A stretch of DNA of 39,970 nt from Stemphylium vesicarium. Its lineage: Eukaryota; Ascomycota; Dothideomycetes; Pleosporales; Pleosporaceae. Both the position numbers and the translations under genes were made by a program. The first letter of the stretch is position 1; each line of letters opens with the position of its first letter. The DNA is taken from positions 1 to 39,970 of the forward strand of contig QXCR01000214.1 of assembly GCA_004380135.1 (NCBI GenBank), in the 5' to 3' direction. Positions 36,261 through 39,970 of the stretch are shown piece after piece. A model generated the notes under the pieces. That model saw only the letters and a program-made list of their open reading frames with translations. It ran no database searches and was not told the origin of the DNA.

Positions 36261-36695
36261 CTACACTTCACATCGGCCATCTCTTTGACGGATTCCATCG
36301 AAACTCTCTTTCAGATACTGTTCAAGACTCGATTGAGCTGCCAGGGACCTGAGATCGGCCGGGTATGAGCGCACACTAGGCAATGTGGCGTGAAGGCGAT
36401 CCAGCAGCTGACGACAGTACTCCGTGCTTTTTTGAGCAGGACCGAGGCATATTGCCAAAAGACTGTGCCATATGAGCAAGGACTGTTGGGACACATGACT
36501 TCTAAGTTCTTCATACCTGCTGCACCTGCCGCTGGCGCAGATGAAAGAGAACAGATGCCAGGGCTGTAGGGCATATTCCATACTCTTGGGTTTTTGAATC
36601 TTGTCACATAATCTATCAAGCAGTCCGAGGATGACATCAGGCGACAAATCACCCTTTAGAATAAGGACATTCCGTTTTGGCCTCACGGTGGCCAT
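36261..36695 (-). CDS. Hypothetical protein, first exon or short gene
   Basis: Reading leftward, ATG at 36693-36695 and 144 codons to TAG. The sequence is helix-rich (LILKGDLSPDVILGLLDRLC, QSLLIWHSLLAICLGPAQKS, AAQSSLEQYLKESFDGIRQR), with no signal peptide. An open frame on the same strand begins 20 bp after the stop behind a TCTAG. I tested donors: GTGTAGG gives the right phase but only a 28 nt intron, while GTATCTG gives a normal length but the wrong phase. Hence either the two exons are joined by a splice I cannot place or a small indel separates them. No family is recognised. Confidence 0.45.
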   Translation of the reverse strand: MATVRPKRNVLILKGDLSPDVILGLLDRLCDKIQKPKSMEYALQPWHLFSFICASGRCSRYEELRSHVSQQSLLIWHSLLAICLGPAQKSTEYCRQLLDRLHATLPSVRSYPADLRSLAAQSSLEQYLKESFDGIRQRDGRCEV

Positions 36696-36955
36696 GGTTT
36701 GATGCTACGATAGTCACTCTTCTACGAGGGGATGTATGCTGTTCCACAACGTCTGGTTCGTGCTCTTGGCACGATCTGTTGGATGAAGTGTCACTCATAA
36801 AGCTCTTTCACTTCCAATCCTCAGCCTGATCTGACAGTCAGCTACAGCTTAGGCCCACGGGGCATGGTTGTAGCTAAAACCTAGATCTAACACGATGCTG
36901 ACGTGGACAGCTGTACAAAGTCAAGGCCCACTAGTTTGGCAAGCTTGGAGGTTGT

Positions 36956-37153
36956 TACAGCCGATAGCGATTCCACCTTCACCCCTGCGTGCATCATCCA
37001 ACAAAATCAGTCGCCGTTAGGTCGACAACTAACCAAACACGTCGGCTGTTTGAGGGCAGTCGTCTGGTGCTAAGCCATTCACGGAAGGTGAGACTGTTGA
37101 AAGCCATTGCGCATCTGCAAATGCGAGTAAAGGTGCAATCGCTAGCGGCTGTA
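36956..37153. repeat. MITE family A, diverged
   Basis: A 198 bp element, TACAGCCGATAGCGATTCCA at the left and GCAATCGCTAGCGGCTGTA at the right. Its final TA is also the first TA of the next element. Confidence 0.85.
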
Positions 37154-37349
37154 CAGTAGTTAGCGATTGCGGGTTCACCTCTGCGCACAACATTCCACAA
37201 AATCAGTCATCACTAGATGGACGACTGACCAATCACAACGACTGTTCTGCAGCGGTTATCTAGCGCTAAGCCAAACATGGAGGGTGAGACTGTTCAAAAC
37301 CGTCGCGCAGCTGCATGTAGGGGTGAAGCTGCAATCGCTATCTACTGTA
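37152..37349. repeat. MITE family A, sharing TA with the previous copy
   Basis: A 198 bp element, TACAGTAGTTAGCGATTGCG at the left and GCAATCGCTATCTACTGTA at the right. The interior (TCTAGCGCTAAGCCAAACAT) matches the split copy at 18623-19102 in reverse. Confidence 0.9.
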
Positions 37350-37490
37350 ACACCCTGTGTTGGGAAGCATGATGGCTTAGAGCTTGCTGACCTAGACCGA
37401 GATGCCCACCTTCTTACCGCGCCGGCTGGGCGACAGTGAGACACTTGGATCTCCTGCTCTACTGTCTGATCGTCGCGTCAGGATGACTAT

Positions 37491-37772
37491 TACACTCTCA
37501 TGCAATTGCAGCTTCCTCTTTGCGCACGCGGCTCAATTGTCATCGCGCACGGGGCATCGATTCGTCTAGTATACACTTGCTCCGAAAAGGCTTAGACTCT
37601 GTAGATATCTCGATTTGATTGGTCCGAGTATCGAGCATAAGATTGACTCATAGCAATGCGAACGAAAGCTAACACTATTTAGGTAAGGTCATGACTGATT
37701 GAGAAAGGCTTAGCATGGAACCAACAGTCGCCTGCTTACAGAAACCGGAAACTGCAAGTGCATGAGAGTGTA
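37491..37772. repeat. MITE family F
   Basis: A 282 bp element bounded by TA, TACACTCTCATGCAATTGCA at the left and GCAAGTGCATGAGAGTGTA at the right. Clearly related over its whole length to 18334-18615, same orientation. Confidence 0.9.
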
Positions 37773-37781
37773 CTGTAGACT

Positions 37782-37853
37782 AATCGATGCCTCGTGCGCG
37801 ACGACAATTGAGCTGCTTGTCCAAACCGGAAGCTGCAAGTGCGTGAGAGTGTA
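37782..37853. repeat. Inverted partial MITE family F
   Basis: 72 bp matching the left arm of family F in reverse (from AATCGATGCCTCGTGCGCG to GTGCGTGAGAGTGTA). It forms a potential large hairpin with the left arm of the neighbouring full copy. Confidence 0.8.
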
Positions 37854-37864
37854 GCTGGATTCAA

Positions 37865-38126
37865 TACACTGGCTTGCACAATTGGCTTCCGGTTTTGTGT
37901 GACGCAAAATACACACACAACAGGGGTCCCTAGCACTAAGCGAGGACTTTGCTTAAGAGAGAAGTTAGCATCGCATTAGTTGACAAATCATCTGGCTTTG
38001 TACACTTTGTCTGCGTGTGCGCTAAGCTTGTAGGAGTAAGAGGAGAGCTTAGCGTGACAGGGACCCATGTCGGTTGAATTGTGTGAGCATTGTCAGAACC
38101 GGAAGCCAATTGTGCATGTCAGTGTA
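37865..38126. repeat. MITE family G
   Basis: A 262 bp element bounded by TA, TACACTGGCTTGCACAATTG at the left and CAATTGTGCATGTCAGTGTA at the right, with GGCTTCCGGTTTTG and its complement just inside. Shares AGGGGTCCCTAG with 19101-19323. Confidence 0.88.
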
Positions 38127-38330
38127 ATCAAATGCTCGTAATGAGACAGACTCTAGCACCCATTGGAGTTAGGCTCCGCATCAATGATTCAAAAGCCCGT
38201 TCGCAGTAAGCAGCAAGAACTGCTGACTTCACTATCATCAGAAAGCTTCGCTATAGCGATCACTACAGGAGAAAAGATAAGCCTGCCACGTCCCAGCGGA
38301 CCCAGAACGACAGTTTGCGTCACTTTTGCA

Positions 38331-39095
38331 ATGCGTGCCAGTCTCCGTCTTCGAACCTCCAGCATCCTGGTGTCCGGTACGATTTCTGCGGTCGCCATCA
38401 TTTTTTGCTTTCTCTGTGTGCTTGCTGGAGTAAGGCAGGATTGGCTGCAGGATCTGTATATCGTACGCGTGAGTCCCCTCCTGTAGAGATAGCTATCCAA
38501 CACCATCCCCTTAATCTACGATTAGGTAGCGGCGTTTCCCGACGGTCTAGAGAGTGTTTTGCATTCGTTTCCAGCTGTCGGTGACGTACTGGAAATGATT
38601 CTGGGCAAAGTTTTCCAGGAGATGAGTGTACCCCAGTCGATTTCCTTCTACGCAGCAAGTCAATGCAGTCAGGGTTCTGGGCCAGATGAAATAGCCAGCA
38701 CAGACTGCGCCTTGCGAAACTCGGGGGATTTTGACATTGTCGCGGCGCTGCGTATATTCTTGGCTGTGTTGTATGCGCTAGGAGCTACGCTATCCGCAAT
38801 TGGTATAGCGTGCTCATATCGGTGGTGGCGTCACATGGATGCCCAGTGGAAAAGCTGGGCGGTTCTCTTCACCTTACTCGCATGCCTTGACATCGCCGCC
38901 GCTTCCATTACCACAACCATTGTAGCATATGTGGTACGAATGATTTTTGCAAGCCACCTGCCGAAATCCATTCTTTCGGTGAAGGTTGGTCGCACTTTCC
39001 TCGCCCTTACTTGGTCTGCGTGTGGGTGCTTGCTCTCGGCAGTCGTAGCCTTGTGGTCCGCCAGAAGACCCGTGCCTCCGAGCTGTGAGCAGTAG
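38331..39095 (+). CDS. SUR7/PalI-like four-helix membrane protein
   Basis: Two exons, 38331-38468 and 38526-39095, intron of 57 nt (GTGAGT donor, CTTAATC branch-like, GATTAG acceptor) joining in phase 0, giving 235 residues. ATG at 38331 puts the first transmembrane helix (ILVSGTISAVAIIFCFLCVL) right behind a short basic N-terminus, as in SUR7-type proteins; an in-frame ATG at 38184 would add 49 residues. A loop of about 70 residues with two Cys follows, then three more helices (IFLAVLYALGATLSAIGIAC, WAVLFTLLACLDIAAASITT, FLALTWSACGCLLSAVVALW) and a short tail. Fungal SUR7/PalI proteins sit in plasma-membrane eisosome domains or in pH sensing. Assignment rests on topology, so moderate confidence. 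A family G MITE ends 204 bp upstream. Confidence 0.65.
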
Positions 39096-39382
39096 TTTGG
39101 GCGCCGGATTTGAGCTAGTGGCAACAGAATTTATGTTAGGGGCATTTGTAAGTTATGTTTTGTGGTATGGCGCCCGATAGTACAACAGTATTTTCGTTCT
39201 ACTCTTCATTGCAATTTGAGACTGTCGTTGGCTATAGCCTATGATTAGAACGTACTGCCCCGAGACCCATGCCGTGCTGGCTGCACTGTTGTCATTGCCT
39301 GGATCTTGTCAAGCAATGCCCGAATTGAAAGAAACCTCGATCAGTCGTTGAGGCTGCAGCAAACTGCAGAAATTGCAGCTAC

Positions 39383-39503
39383 TAAGGTCGATCCCTCTGT
39401 AGTGAGAAACCCGCTATACCGAGAAATCAGTCAAATTGCGAATTTACTGTATTCCTATGGCGATGTACATAGGAAAGCAATCTTATAGTAGCATCGAATT
39501 CTC
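39383..39503. repeat. MITE family E, truncated
   Basis: Left end GGTCGATCCCTCTGTAGTGA then GAGAAACCCGC-like arm, reading into the interior (CCTATGGCGATGTACATAGG, TCTTATAGTAGCATCGAATT). It is cut by the start of the 138 bp repeat. Confidence 0.7.
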
Positions 39504-39641
39504 TACACACACACAATTTATTTACGCCCGGCGGCCGAGCCGAAAGGGCTACTAAAGCTGGTCTGCTACTACACTGCTTATGCTACATCGCGGCCTCACT
39601 AGCCCCTGTGTCTTCTTTGACTCGCTCCTTCCTGCCGCTTG
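39504..39641 (-). mobile_element. Second copy of the retroposon-like repeat
   Basis: 138 bp identical to 31018-31155 except one base (A to C near 39631). Its microsatellite tail abuts family E sequence at 39503. The left flank differs from the other copy, so it is an independent insertion. The element may continue to the right, which would make the 31 kb copy a 5'-truncated one. Confidence 0.8.
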
Positions 39642-39970
39642 TTGTCCAAGTCAAAGCCCTTGCTTGCCATTTAGGTCGCTCGTTCTCTGTCCCCTGTCTC
39701 TCATTAGGCGCTTGTGGGTTAGTATTGCGGGTGGCAGACTAGCTTAGAGTCGGCTTCTCCAAGAGATTCTCTAAGTGTTCAGCGTCCTATCTTCGGCGGC
39801 TGAAGCGCTGTCTGCTCTATGCTGCACAAGACTGTTGATGGGGTTGTGTTAGTAGATAGGATTTGTCTAGTCGTTAGATGTTAATTCGCGTCAAGTCTTC
39901 CTGTCGCAATCACGAATCGAATCGTCGCTCGCACTGCGTCCATGTTCGGCGCCCATTTCGCGTCGTCTGT
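39642..39970. other. End of window, possibly element body
   Basis: On the minus strand short coding-like frames occur (MASKGFDLDNKRQEGASQRR near 39640-39700) but are interrupted. This could be the 5' part of the retroposon-like element. No intact gene is seen. Confidence 0.3.

Noticed and set aside
1..39970. A Starship-type giant element, CRISPR array or biosynthetic gene cluster
   Set aside because: No DUF3435 tyrosine recombinase, no regularly spaced repeats, and no polyketide, peptide or terpene synthase genes were seen.

Overview
The window looks like an accessory, repeat-rich stretch of a filamentous ascomycete genome. The evidence is short 50-95 nt introns with fungal-type splice and branch signals, an AA11 chitin-active lytic polysaccharide monooxygenase, an F-box protein, a SUR7/PalI-like membrane protein, hAT and pogo-type transposases of fungal type, and C-to-T decay of repeats resembling repeat-induced point mutation (RIP). 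The transposon types and the small secreted protein lean towards Dothideomycetes, but that is inference. No bacterial or phage signature, CRISPR array, rRNA or tRNA was seen.

Layout. 1-5 kb: a poly-G edge, a decayed hypothetical gene and one long predicted nuclear protein (3026-4783). 5-10 kb: a RIP-like damaged hAT transposase on the minus strand, abutting a damaged pogo/Fot-like transposase on the plus strand. 10-16 kb: the best gene block, with an F-box protein, a spliced cupredoxin-like membrane protein, the AA11 monooxygenase and a coiled-coil protein whose first codons lie in a miniature inverted-repeat element (MITE). 16-19.3 kb: nested MITEs around a small acidic protein. 19.5-28 kb: small, mostly unrecognised genes (coiled-coil, Pro/Gln-rich and basic C-terminal proteins) with MITEs between them. 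28-36 kb: a secreted beta-propeller protein with a retroposon-like insertion just upstream, fragments of a fungal family and of a Tc1-type transposase, a small secreted Cys-rich protein, an AT-rich RIP-like tract and more MITEs. 36-40 kb: an unknown ORF pair, a second MITE cluster, a SUR7-like gene and a second copy of the retroposon-like repeat.

The unifying theme is MITEs. I sort about 30 copies or fragments by eye into families A (about 198 bp), B (about 146 bp), C, D, E, F, G and H. Families A, B, C, F and G are bounded by TA, as expected for the Tc1/mariner/pogo superfamily. They are nested inside one another, share termini, supply a start codon and a stop codon to neighbouring genes, and in one case interrupt a palindromic target. 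Possible functional links between genes are limited: the LPMO and the cupredoxin-domain protein are adjacent extracellular copper-protein-type genes, and the propeller protein and the Cys-rich protein are also secreted. No metabolic cluster is evident. Splice sites, starts and family names come from reading the sequence only and were not tested by search.
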